Of a stretch of DNA of 64,000 bases, positions 1-6,886 are shown one piece after another. Every line of letters begins with the position of its first letter. The stretch's first letter is position 1. The notes under the pieces are model-generated. The model was not told the DNA's origin and ran no database searches. It saw only the letters and a program-made list of their open reading frames with translations. The DNA comes from an uncultured Acetatifactor sp. Lineage in GTDB: Bacteria; Bacillota; Clostridia; Lachnospirales; Lachnospiraceae. The stretch spans positions 16,200-80,199 of the forward strand of contig CAJUSI010000024.1 of the NCBI GenBank assembly GCA_910589035.1, given 5' to 3'. Position numbers and translations under genes: made by a program.

Positions 1-602
1 GGAAGATTGTAGAACAGGTGAGACACTGCCTTAACGCTCCTCTCGCAGCTCAGCTCCGCTCCGTCGCCGTATCCGTGCTGAAGCGTCACCTGGCCCGGCG
101 CTGTCCCGATATACTCTCCCTCCCTGCCGTATACCTGGATCTCTGTCATGGTATCCCTGGGAATCCCTATGACGGAGATTTTCTTCCGGTGGGGATCCAG
201 CACCAGGAGGAACAGGGCGTCCGACTGCCCTCCGTCATAACCGTCCTCCGCCTTCTGCACCTCTGTCATCTTGTCAATGCCCATGAAGAGAAAGGTAAGC
301 ACATCCTCGTTATACCGGTAATGAATTCCCTGATATCGGATATCTCCGTCCATCCACTCCTCATTCTCTTCGATTCCCCCGCCGGAGTCTCCCCCAAGCT
401 TTACCGTCATCTCCGACAATGCCTGAAGCATTTCCCCGCTGTCCGCCCTGCTGTACAGGCTGTTTTTTCCCAGAATCTGCAATATGAGGAAGGCTATGGC
501 ACACAGAAAGACAGCCACTGCCGCCCCCAGAAGAATCTTCATCAGGGTGCGCAGGATCCTGGCTCCGGCTCTCATATTTTCGGTTCCTGTATTATTCCCC
601 AT
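1..602 (-). CDS. LCP (LytR-CpsA-Psr) family protein, 3' end beyond window
   Basis: LCP enzymes attach undecaprenyl-linked polymers such as teichoic acid or capsule to peptidoglycan outside the membrane. The 200 visible residues have a basic tip, one membrane segment (about 18-42), an acidic spacer, then the start of the LCP core: DVLTFLFMGID (100-110) and, after QSDALFLLVLD, the IPRDT motif (147-151), whose Arg and Asp bind the lipid pyrophosphate. The frame stays open to base 1, so the gene is cut by the window edge and not broken. ATG 602 lies inside the end of the sortase gene (stop 592-594), so the pair is translationally coupled. The family is clear; the polymer it handles cannot be read. 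Confidence 0.85.
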   Translation of the reverse strand, partial: MGNNTGTENMRAGARILRTLMKILLGAAVAVFLCAIAFLILQILGKNSLYSRADSGEMLQALSEMTVKLGGDSGGGIEENEEWMDGDIRYQGIHYRYNEDVLTFLFMGIDKMTEVQKAEDGYDGGQSDALFLLVLDPHRKKISVIGIPRDTMTEIQVYGREGEYIGTAPGQVTLQHGYGDGAELSCERSVKAVSHLFYNL

Positions 603-1506
603 TGACCAGCACCCCCTGCACCAGGTATCTATTGTCCGGTTTGCCCGTAATACAGGTGGACAGCGTCAGGATACGGTCATCCGCCGATAACTGCACGCCT
701 TCCTTCTTTACACTGTTCATGTCGCGGATTCCCTCTACCTTCCTCAGATAGGATGTAAATACCGCCTCATTCCCGTAATCTTTGCCGTAGAGCAGATGCT
801 CGTCCGTGTACTCATAGGCCGCAAAGATTTCATAGACATAAAGCCTGTCAGGCAGATAGATATATATGTAAGGATGCTCCTCCAGATATTCGGCGTCCCT
901 GAACCTGTGCAGCCCCGCAAACATGCTTCCCGTAGTGTCCATCACATGCCCGTAGATCACCGTCAAAGGATCCGTAAAATCCTTCTTATTATAATTCTCC
1001 GTATAAATACAGCCCGGGTACCCCCTGCTGCCGTCCAGGTTGTAGTTCAGGTAATAGGAATTGTCCGTGGGATGCTGGAGCACAGGGAAATCTATGGCCT
1101 CCGTGGTATCCGTGGCGCTGTCCGGTATGTACAGCCATGCGTAGATATCACCGTTGACATTCGCCTGCAGATCTTCAAAATCAATCTCCTTCTCCGGAAT
1201 CGGAATCCCCTTCTCCTTCAGTATTCTCAGATATTCCTCTTCCGGCTCTTCCTTTTCCTGCGTGCTTTCCGCGGAAAGCGCTGTATCCGGGTCCTCCCGG
1301 GAATCCTTTCCCTCCCCTGCGCCTTCTCCCGCATCCCCGGAGGAATTGGTATCTTCCGCCAGTTTTCTGTAGGTATCCTCAGCCTGTCTCTGCCGTGCAG
1401 CCCTGATACAGACCACTGCGATACAGATCACCGCCACAGCCAGAAAACAGACTCCGGCAATCTTCCACAGGAAGGTTTTATTATTATTCGAATTGCGCTC
1501 CGCCAT
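592..1506 (-). CDS. srtB: class B sortase
   Basis: Membrane transpeptidase that cleaves a sorting signal and links a surface protein to the wall. ATG 1506 is chosen because GAAAGGAG sits 7 nt upstream; an in-frame start at 1572 lacks such a site. The 304-residue protein has an N-terminal membrane anchor (about 13-36), a long acidic linker rich in Glu (50-90), then the sortase barrel. The catalytic set is visible: His187 (VIYGHVMD), Cys285 (LTLSTC) and Arg293 (DNRYLVQG). The TLSTC signature and the His-to-Cys distance fit class B. No sorted substrate gene is in view; the only partner is the overlapping LCP gene, which suggests a wall-decoration locus. Confidence 0.92.
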   Translation of the reverse strand: MAERNSNNNKTFLWKIAGVCFLAVAVICIAVVCIRAARQRQAEDTYRKLAEDTNSSGDAGEGAGEGKDSREDPDTALSAESTQEKEEPEEEYLRILKEKGIPIPEKEIDFEDLQANVNGDIYAWLYIPDSATDTTEAIDFPVLQHPTDNSYYLNYNLDGSRGYPGCIYTENYNKKDFTDPLTVIYGHVMDTTGSMFAGLHRFRDAEYLEEHPYIYIYLPDRLYVYEIFAAYEYTDEHLLYGKDYGNEAVFTSYLRKVEGIRDMNSVKKEGVQLSADDRILTLSTCITGKPDNRYLVQGVLVNGE

Positions 1507-1827
1507 ATGCAGTCTCCTTTCCGCCCTCTGTCCCGGCTCCTCTCTATCCCTCTCCGCGCAGGACATTGCCATACAAACAGCATAATACCTGATATCCTGT
1601 CAAAGCGCCTGGCGAAGCACAATCCCCCGCCAAATGCGGCATGGAAATGCCATAACCATACAAGTACCTGGCGAAATATCATGCAAAAAGCCCTTCGATT
1701 GCTCTGCAGAAAGCCTCACGAAATTTCCTGCCAAAAATTTGCACATGCGCTGTAAAACTGGCAAAAGAAATCACATGAAAAACGCATCTTTCCTGCGCCA
1801 GGCGGACATCATACTATATCATGCATT
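1507..1827. other. non-coding stretch upstream of sortase
   Basis: No convincing gene. It holds several scattered variants of a CGCCAGG/GGCAGG-like word but no tidy repeat, and no promoter for the sortase that I can defend (TTGACA on the minus strand near 1600 lacks a well-spaced -10). It ends at the left recombinase-type site. Confidence 0.4.
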
Positions 1828-1860
1828 ATAGTTCTCCTTACTGGTAATAAGGCGAACTAT
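1828..1860. repeat. left recombinase-type core site (inverted copy of 3066-3102)
   Basis: Two 13-bp arms, ATAGTTCTCCTTA (1828-1840) and TAAGGCGAACTAT (1848-1860), are inverted with one mismatch (t1835) around a 7-bp centre CTGGTAA. The 27-bp core 1831-1857 equals the reverse complement of 3071-3097 except for that one base. Inverted arms around a 6-8 bp centre is the usual shape of a tyrosine-recombinase crossover site. Confidence 0.8.
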
Positions 1861-1965
1861 TGATACCCTGCATCCTGCTGCAGGGTATCCGCCGAGGCCT
1901 CTCTCCGGTTCAGTACAGACCTGCGCACTGCAGGAAGCAGGCACAGACTGTGGGTAATATACCTC

Positions 1966-2961
1966 CTATGCTTCAATGGCATCCACACAGGCCTGCTTTT
2001 GGCGCATGGTGGTATGCATATAGAAGTCCATGGTAACATGCGTGGAGGAATGCCCCAGGATGGAAGATACCGTCTTGCAGTCCATGCCGCTTTCCAGGCA
2101 GGCGGTGGCAAATCCATGGCGCATGGCATGAAAATTGCATTCCTGCATCCCGCAATTTCGCAGAACCGTTTTAAACTTCTTCTGTATATTGCGCGGTTCA
2201 GTGCATGTCTCCCTGCCGGTGAGCACATACAGCTCTTCCCGTCCTTTGAAAGCCTGCAGCGCCTCCCTGAGATACCCGGGGATGGGCACTTCTCTGGCTG
2301 AGGCATGGGATTTGGGCGTTCTGATATACAGAATCGTTCTCGGCTGGCCTTCGGAGAAATGAGGGTTGGGGATCCTGGATACCGTGCGGCGAATTTTGAT
2401 AGAATTGGAGGCAAAGTCGATATCTCCCCATTTTAAACCACATAATTCGCCCACCCGAATTCCCGTTCCCCTGCACAGCAGAATAGAAAGCGCAAATATA
2501 CTGTTTTTCTTCAGAAGGTAGCTCTTCATATCCGCGCTTTCCCCAATAGTAAGGATCCGCGCTTCCGATTTGTGGCAGTTGACAGAACAGCAGGATACCA
2601 GATTTTCTCTCAGCAAATCACACTGTACGCCGAATCTCAGGACTGATTTCAAAGCGATAAGGATGGAATGGATCGTGGTCTCCGCCAGGCCCTGCTTCTG
2701 AAGCTTCATGATAAATGCCCTGATATCCGTCTCCTTCAGCTCCTCTAAAGGAATCTCTCCCAGCATGGGAAGGATATATCTATCCACACAATAGCGATAG
2801 CCGGAGTAAGTACTCCTTTTCACCTTACCAATGCGCTGCTTCAGCCAATACCTGCCCAGCTCCTCCACTGTGCTGCAGGATATCAGATTATGTCCTTCCC
2901 GGGGATAATCCGGTTGGGAGCAGAAATCGGTCTCATCCAGCAGAATTTTTGTTCTTTTCAT
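1966..2961 (-). CDS. tyrosine recombinase/integrase, flanked by inverted sites
   Basis: Site-specific DNA recombinase. The 331 residues give an N-terminal SAM-like core-binding domain (about 28-125) and a catalytic domain with all active residues present: Arg169 (GIRVGE), Lys217 (TPKSHA), His278 and Arg281 (HAMRH), His304 (LGHSS) and the nucleophile Tyr314 (MDFYMH). ATG 2961 has a strong AGGAGG site 6-7 nt upstream. A promoter with TATAAA as -10 (3015-3020) and a weak ATGTTT -35 (3038-3043, 17 bp apart) lies upstream. The gene occupies almost the whole segment between the inverted sites at 1828-1860 and 3066-3102; no excisionase, relaxase or phage genes accompany it. It is intact, in contrast to the decayed ATPase next door. 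Confidence 0.93.
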   Translation of the reverse strand: MKRTKILLDETDFCSQPDYPREGHNLISCSTVEELGRYWLKQRIGKVKRSTYSGYRYCVDRYILPMLGEIPLEELKETDIRAFIMKLQKQGLAETTIHSILIALKSVLRFGVQCDLLRENLVSCCSVNCHKSEARILTIGESADMKSYLLKKNSIFALSILLCRGTGIRVGELCGLKWGDIDFASNSIKIRRTVSRIPNPHFSEGQPRTILYIRTPKSHASAREVPIPGYLREALQAFKGREELYVLTGRETCTEPRNIQKKFKTVLRNCGMQECNFHAMRHGFATACLESGMDCKTVSSILGHSSTHVTMDFYMHTTMRQKQACVDAIEA

Positions 2962-3014
2962 CTCGCACCTCCTGTTAAAATTTGGAAATTAAAGGAAAAT
3001 GTAGTAAATTTAAA

Positions 3015-3043
3015 TTTATACTTGTAATATAAAGGAAAAACAT
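3015..3043 (-). promoter_or_regulatory. probable integrase promoter
   Basis: On the minus strand ATGTTT, 17 bp, TATAAA. The spacer contains TTCCTTTAT, the same string found in the plus-strand promoters at 3104-3132 and 4894-4922. The -35 is weak. Confidence 0.5.
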
Positions 3044-3065
3044 ATATAATAACATTTGAATTGAA

Positions 3066-3102
3066 AAAGAGTTCGCCTTATTACCAGTAAGGCGAACTCT
3101 TT
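3066..3102. repeat. right recombinase-type core site
   Basis: Perfect 15-bp inverted arms (AAAGAGTTCGCCTTA at 3066-3080 and its complement at 3088-3102) around the 7-bp centre TTACCAG, which is the reverse complement of the centre of the left site. It could also act as a weak terminator because T-rich sequence follows on the plus strand, but the conserved second copy at 1828-1860 favours a recombination site. Confidence 0.8.
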
Positions 3103-3103
3103 C

Positions 3104-3132
3104 TTGCTTTTTCCTTTATTTACAGGTATAAT
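3104..3132 (+). promoter_or_regulatory. sigma-A promoter of the ATPase pseudogene
   Basis: TTGCTT, 17 bp, TATAAT. It starts two bases outside the right recombinase-type site and points away from it, so inversion of the integrase segment would not move it. Confidence 0.65.
3108..3121 (+). repeat. 14-bp direct repeat, left copy
   Basis: TTTTTCCTTTATTT occurs here and again at 4901-4914, in both cases inside the spacer of a promoter. Together with the ATTTGGTATGATT pair (3162-3174 and 4911-4923) it brackets the ATPase pseudogene and DUF4250 gene. Confidence 0.6.
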
Positions 3133-3173
3133 CATACCAAATCCAGATTTACTTAATCTGGATTTGGTATGAT
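3131..3173. repeat. 19-bp perfect palindrome in ATPase leader
   Basis: ATCATACCAAATCCAGATT (3131-3149) and its exact complement (3155-3173) with 5 bases between. It begins in the -10 box of the promoter above and ends 25 bases before the start codon at 3199, so it could be an operator or a strong 5' hairpin. Its outer part, ATTTGGTATGATT, recurs once at 4911-4923. Confidence 0.75.
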
Positions 3174-3198
3174 TCTTCAGAAGAAAGGAAGCAGCGCC

Positions 3199-4541
3199 AT
3201 GTTCATCGGCAGAGAAACGGAACTAAAGTTCCTGGAGGATAAGTACAATGAAAAAAAGGGACAGTTAATTGTTCTATATGGGAGAAGGCGTGTGGGAAAA
3301 ACCGAAACGCTTAGAGAATTCTGCAGGGATAAACCGCACATTTTTTTCCTGCACGCAAAGTACGGACAGAGTGCAGCTTTCAAAATTTTCAAGGCAGCTT
3401 CTGCGGGAGGATATCCCAGCCAAAAAATATATTTCCGAATTTACGGACTGGGAAAAAGCATTCCGCGGAATCCTGGATCTGCCATACGGAGAAAATAAAA
3501 AGCTGATTGTGATCGACGAATTCCCATATATGTGTAAAGGAAATAAGAGCATTCCTTCCATTTTACAAAATCTCTGGGATATGGAGTTCAAAGACAGCAA
3601 CGTAATGATTGTTTTATGCGGCAGTGCAATGGGTTTTATAGAAAAGGAATTATTGGCGGAAAAAAATCCGTTATACGGAAGAGCCACGGGCATTTACAGG
3701 ATGAAGGAGATGGGATTTTACGATGCCCTCCGCTTCTTCCCGAATTATTCGGATGCGGACAAGGTATTGGCCTATGCCGTGCTGGGCGGTATCCCACATT
3801 ATCTCAATCAGTTCAATCCGGAACTTTCCGTCCGGGAAAATATTAAACGCAATATCCTCACGAAAGGCTCTATACTGTACAGCGAAGCAGACTTTCTGCT
3901 CCACAAGCGTCTACCTGAAAAATCTGATAGAGCTTGGAATTGTGCCGCGTGAATTTTCCGTTGATTCCGGAACAAAAGAAAGAGCAAATAGTAACCGGAG
4001 AATTTACCGTCTGACCGATCATTTCTTCCGTTTTTGGTATGCCTTCGGCTTTGCAAATTTTTCACAGCTTGAGGACGGAGATGTGGAGGGTGTCTATGAA
4101 TACCTTGTGGAACCCGCTCTCCACGAATTTTCCTCGCTGGCGTTTGAAGATATCTGCAGGGAATTTGTACGTGCGCTTCAAAAGAAAAACGCCCTGCCGT
4201 TCCGCTACGCCAAAATGGGGCGTTGGACGGGAAAAACAACCGTGCGGGATATAAAAGAAGAAAATGGATTGAGGATCGCCGAAACAGAGATAGACCTGCT
4301 CTGCATTAGTCAGGATGCAAAGGAGTATTTGGTGGGCGAATGTAAATTCAGACACAGCCCGTTTGATTATTACGAATATCTCAATACAAAAGCAAAACTG
4401 ACTCCACAGAAAGAAAAAGCAAAATTTTATTATGCTCTGTTTTCCGAATCCGGCTTCGATGACAAAATTGCCGCCGAAGCCAAAGCTTCGGAAACGCTCC
4501 GGCTTTATGATCTGGCAGCGATTGTAAATATAGATAAATGA
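3199..4541 (+). pseudogene. decayed AAA ATPase (DUF234/archaeal-type ATP-binding family)
   Basis: The start ATG 3199 has AAAGGA upstream. Three frames must be joined. Frame 1 gives MFIGRETELKFLE and the P-loop GRRRVGKTE (to about 3360). Frame 2 gives STDRVQLSKFSRQLL, the Walker B strand LIVIDEFPYM and CGSAMGFIEKELL (about 3360-3895). Frame 3 gives VYLKNLIELGIVPRE and the C-terminal nuclease-like DUF234 part with EIDLLCI and VGECKFR (about 3907-4541). At the second break the frame change coincides with loss of roughly 35-45 residues that normally hold a winged-helix segment, judging from where family members place YLKNLIELGIV. Frameshift plus deletion argues for decay over programmed slippage. 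The family often accompanies mobile DNA and may be toxin- or repair-like; no function can be expected here. Confidence 0.85.
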
Positions 4542-4708
4542 CTATATGCCAGGCTCCTCTGTCAATCTTCAGAACTCCCGTCCAACGTGCCGCAAATGTT
4601 TCGGCAATGGTATTTTGTCATGCTGGTGCTCCAGATAAGGTAATCCAGAGGGAGGCGGCTTAACAATGTATATAATCATTCAGATTTAATAGAAAGGAGT
4701 ACACAAAA

Positions 4709-4885
4709 ATGATGCCCAAAGATCCAGTAATGCTGCTCAGTTTCGTCAACACAAAGCTGAGAGATTTTTATGAAAGTCTGGAGCTTCTCTGTGAGGATCT
4801 GGACGAAGATGTCCGGGAGATTACGGACAGGCTGGGAGCCATCGGCTATCATTACGATGAAGGGAAAAATCAGTTCGTATCCTGA
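4709..4885 (+). CDS. DUF4250 domain protein
   Basis: Small 58-residue protein beginning MMPKDPVMLLSFVNTKLRDF, with acidic LCEDLDED and ending IGYHYDEGKNQFVS. This matches the short DUF4250 family found almost only in Clostridia, whose role is unknown. AGAAAGGAG lies 9 nt before ATG 4709 (a second ATG follows at once at 4712). It sits between the ATPase pseudogene and pfp, with its own frame intact and codon use like the neighbours. Confidence 0.85.
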   Translation: MMPKDPVMLLSFVNTKLRDFYESLELLCEDLDEDVREITDRLGAIGYHYDEGKNQFVS

Positions 4886-4893
4886 AATAATCC

Positions 4894-4922
4894 TTGTATT
4901 TTTTTCCTTTATTTGGTATGAT
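4894..4922 (+). promoter_or_regulatory. sigma-A promoter of pfp
   Basis: TTGTAT, 17 bp, TATGAT, about 78 bp before the pfp start. It contains both short words (TTTTTCCTTTATTT and ATTTGGTATGATT) that also occur separately at 3108-3121 and 3162-3174. Confidence 0.7.
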
Positions 4923-4923
4923 T
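4901..4923 (+). repeat. direct repeats, right copies
   Basis: Right partners of 3108-3121 (TTTTTCCTTTATTT, 4901-4914) and 3162-3174 (ATTTGGTATGATT, 4911-4923). Here the two words overlap by four bases, whereas at the left they are separated by about 40 bases containing the palindrome. Confidence 0.6.
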
Positions 4924-4999
4924 TAGCAGACGGAGAAATTTATACTGCTGCATTTCGGTAATCCGAACTGTAAGATGCATAATTTTGGAGGACTTTAAA

Positions 5000-6241
5000 A
5001 TGGCAAAGAAACGTAACATTGTCGTCGGGCAGTCGGGAGGCCCCACTGCCGTAATCAACTCCAGCCTTGCGGGTGTGTACAAGACCGCCAAGGAGAGAGG
5101 CTTCCATAAGGTATATGGAATGCTTCACGGAGTTCAGGGTTTTTTGGATGAGCAATATGTGGACTTATCCACCCAGATTCATTCCGATATCGATATTGAG
5201 CTGCTCAAGCGCACTCCTTCGGCTTTTCTCGGCTCCTGCCGTTATAAACTGCCGGATATTCATGAGAATCCCGAAATCTATGAGAAGCTTTTCCAGATCA
5301 TGGACAAGCTGGATATTGAGGCCTTTATCTATATCGGCGGAAACGATTCCATGGACACCATCAAGAAGCTGTCCGACTACGCCATTATCAAAGGTCATTC
5401 CCAGAAATTCCTGGGCGTGCCCAAGACCATTGACAACGACCTGGCTCTCACGGACCATACCCCCGGCTTCGGAAGCGCCGCAAAGTACATTGCAGCGTCC
5501 ACCAAGGAGGTCATCCGCGACGCTCTCGGCCTGACCTACAATAAGGAATCCATTACCGTTATTGAGGTAATGGGAAGAAACGCCGGATGGCTTACCGGCG
5601 CCACCGCCCTTGCAAAGACAGAGGAATGCGACGGTCCCGATGCAATTTACCTGCCCGAGGCAGTGTTCGATATTGATAAGTTCTTAAAGCATACCAAAGA
5701 GATTCTGAAAAAGAAGAAGTCCGTTGTGATTGCGGTATCCGAGGGAATCAAGCTGGCCGACGGCAGGTATGTGTGCGAGCTGTCCGGCGGAGCGGATTAT
5801 GTGGACGCATTCGGACATAAGCAGCTTCAGGGAACCGCCGCCTATCTGGCAGGCTTCCTGGGCGCAGAGATCGGCTGCAAGACCCGCAGCATTGAGTTCT
5901 CCACCCTGCAGAGAAGCGCATCCCATATGGCATCCCGCGTGGACGTGGACGAAGCCTTCATGGTAGGCGGTGCTGCCGTAAAGGCTGCCGATGAGGGAGA
6001 TACCGGTAAGATGGTAGTTATCGACCGTGTTTCCGATGATCCTTATCAGAGTACCGCCGGGATCTATGATGTACACAGAATCGCAAACCATGAGAAGCTG
6101 GTTCCCCGCTCCTGGATGAACAGGGACGGAAATTATGTGACAGAGGAATTTGTAAACTATATCGAGCCCCTGATCCACGGAGATTACCAGCCGTTTATGG
6201 TAAACGGTCTGCCCCAGCATCTGGTTCTGAAGAGGAAATAA
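5000..6241 (+). CDS. pfp: diphosphate-type 6-phosphofructokinase
   Basis: Phosphorylates fructose 6-phosphate in glycolysis, here most likely with PPi. The phosphate-donor motif is GGND (113-116), the form of PPi-dependent enzymes, where ATP enzymes have GGDG. The catalytic loop PKTIDND (141-147) with a Lys in place of the ATP-type Gly also fits PPi use, and MGRNAGW (191-197) binds the sugar phosphate. ATG 5000 is preferred over the in-frame TTG 4985 because GGAGG lies 8 nt before it. The 413-residue protein is of normal length. It has its own promoter (4894-4922) and a strong terminator (6272-6311), so it is a single-gene unit. Confidence 0.95.
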   Translation: MAKKRNIVVGQSGGPTAVINSSLAGVYKTAKERGFHKVYGMLHGVQGFLDEQYVDLSTQIHSDIDIELLKRTPSAFLGSCRYKLPDIHENPEIYEKLFQIMDKLDIEAFIYIGGNDSMDTIKKLSDYAIIKGHSQKFLGVPKTIDNDLALTDHTPGFGSAAKYIAASTKEVIRDALGLTYNKESITVIEVMGRNAGWLTGATALAKTEECDGPDAIYLPEAVFDIDKFLKHTKEILKKKKSVVIAVSEGIKLADGRYVCELSGGADYVDAFGHKQLQGTAAYLAGFLGAEIGCKTRSIEFSTLQRSASHMASRVDVDEAFMVGGAAVKAADEGDTGKMVVIDRVSDDPYQSTAGIYDVHRIANHEKLVPRSWMNRDGNYVTEEFVNYIEPLIHGDYQPFMVNGLPQHLVLKRK

Positions 6242-6271
6242 TTTGTTTTCAGGAAATAAATAATAAAGGAA

Positions 6272-6311
6272 CCACCCGGCAGGGAGACTTTCTTTCTGCC
6301 GGGTGGCTTTT
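6272..6311 (+). terminator. intrinsic terminator of pfp
   Basis: Stem CCACCCGGCAG (6272-6282) with CTGCCGGGTGG (6296-6306), followed by CTTTTT. Confidence 0.92.
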
Positions 6312-6373
6312 TACTCCTGCAGGTCCTTTTTGCTTCTGCAAATCCTCTTCTGTTCCTGCAGGATTCTGATTCT

Positions 6374-6802
6374 CTATAGCTCCTCCCCCTCGTGAATATC
6401 GGCTCTGGGCTTTTCCAGGCCCTCTATCACAATCCCCTGTTTCTCCGCATAATCCCAGAGAGCGGCATGAATAGCCTCCTCCGCCAGAAGTGAACAGTGC
6501 ACCTTCACCGGAGGAAGTCCGTCCAGAGCCTCCATCACCGCCTGATTGGTGACCTGCAACGCCTCCTCCACTGTCTTTCCCTTCACAAGCTCCGTTGCCA
6601 TGGAGCTTGTGGCCACGGCAGCCCCGCAGCCAAAGGTCTTAAACTTCGCTCCCCGGATAACGCCCTTCTCGTCTATATCCAGAAAGATTCTCATGATATC
6701 GCCGCATTTTGCGTTTCCAACGGTTCCCACACCGCTGGCATTTTCTATTTCCCCCACATTTCTGGGATTCTGAAAATGATCCATCACCTTTTCACTATAC
6801 AT
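6374..6802 (-). CDS. iscU: iron-sulfur cluster scaffold protein IscU/NifU N-type
   Basis: Builds nascent Fe-S clusters with sulfur from the upstream desulfurase. The three cluster cysteines are present: Cys33 in AKCGD, Cys59 in TFGCG and Cys103 in VHCSLL, with Asp35 after the first. 142 residues from ATG 6802, which has GGAGG 5 nt upstream; an in-frame ATG at 6826 has none. The C-terminal tail is Glu-rich. It follows iscS by 84 bp on the same strand, the usual two-gene ISC unit of Clostridia. Confidence 0.95.
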   Translation of the reverse strand: MYSEKVMDHFQNPRNVGEIENASGVGTVGNAKCGDIMRIFLDIDEKGVIRGAKFKTFGCGAAVATSSMATELVKGKTVEEALQVTNQAVMEALDGLPPVKVHCSLLAEEAIHAALWDYAEKQGIVIEGLEKPRADIHEGEEL

Positions 6803-6886
6803 CTTTTCCTCCTTCCCTTCTGTCAAAATATACCGACCCGTACCGGCGCACGCATCGAATCCTGGCGGTATGAACCTGCTTCCAAA

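Noticed and set aside
1..602. Possible frameshift in the LCP gene near base 105
   Set aside because: On careful re-reading of the complement the frame is continuous through REGEYIG; the break was my misreading.
18..605. Plus-strand open frame of 195 codons at the left edge
   Set aside because: It is antisense to the LCP gene, has no ribosome site and no recognisable family.
3066..3102. Right palindrome as a plain terminator
   Set aside because: Partly possible, but a second copy with inverted centre flanks the recombinase, which a terminator does not explain.
3199..4541. Programmed frameshifting in the ATPase
   Set aside because: Two breaks in different places, one with a deletion, and no slippery sequence or stimulatory structure.
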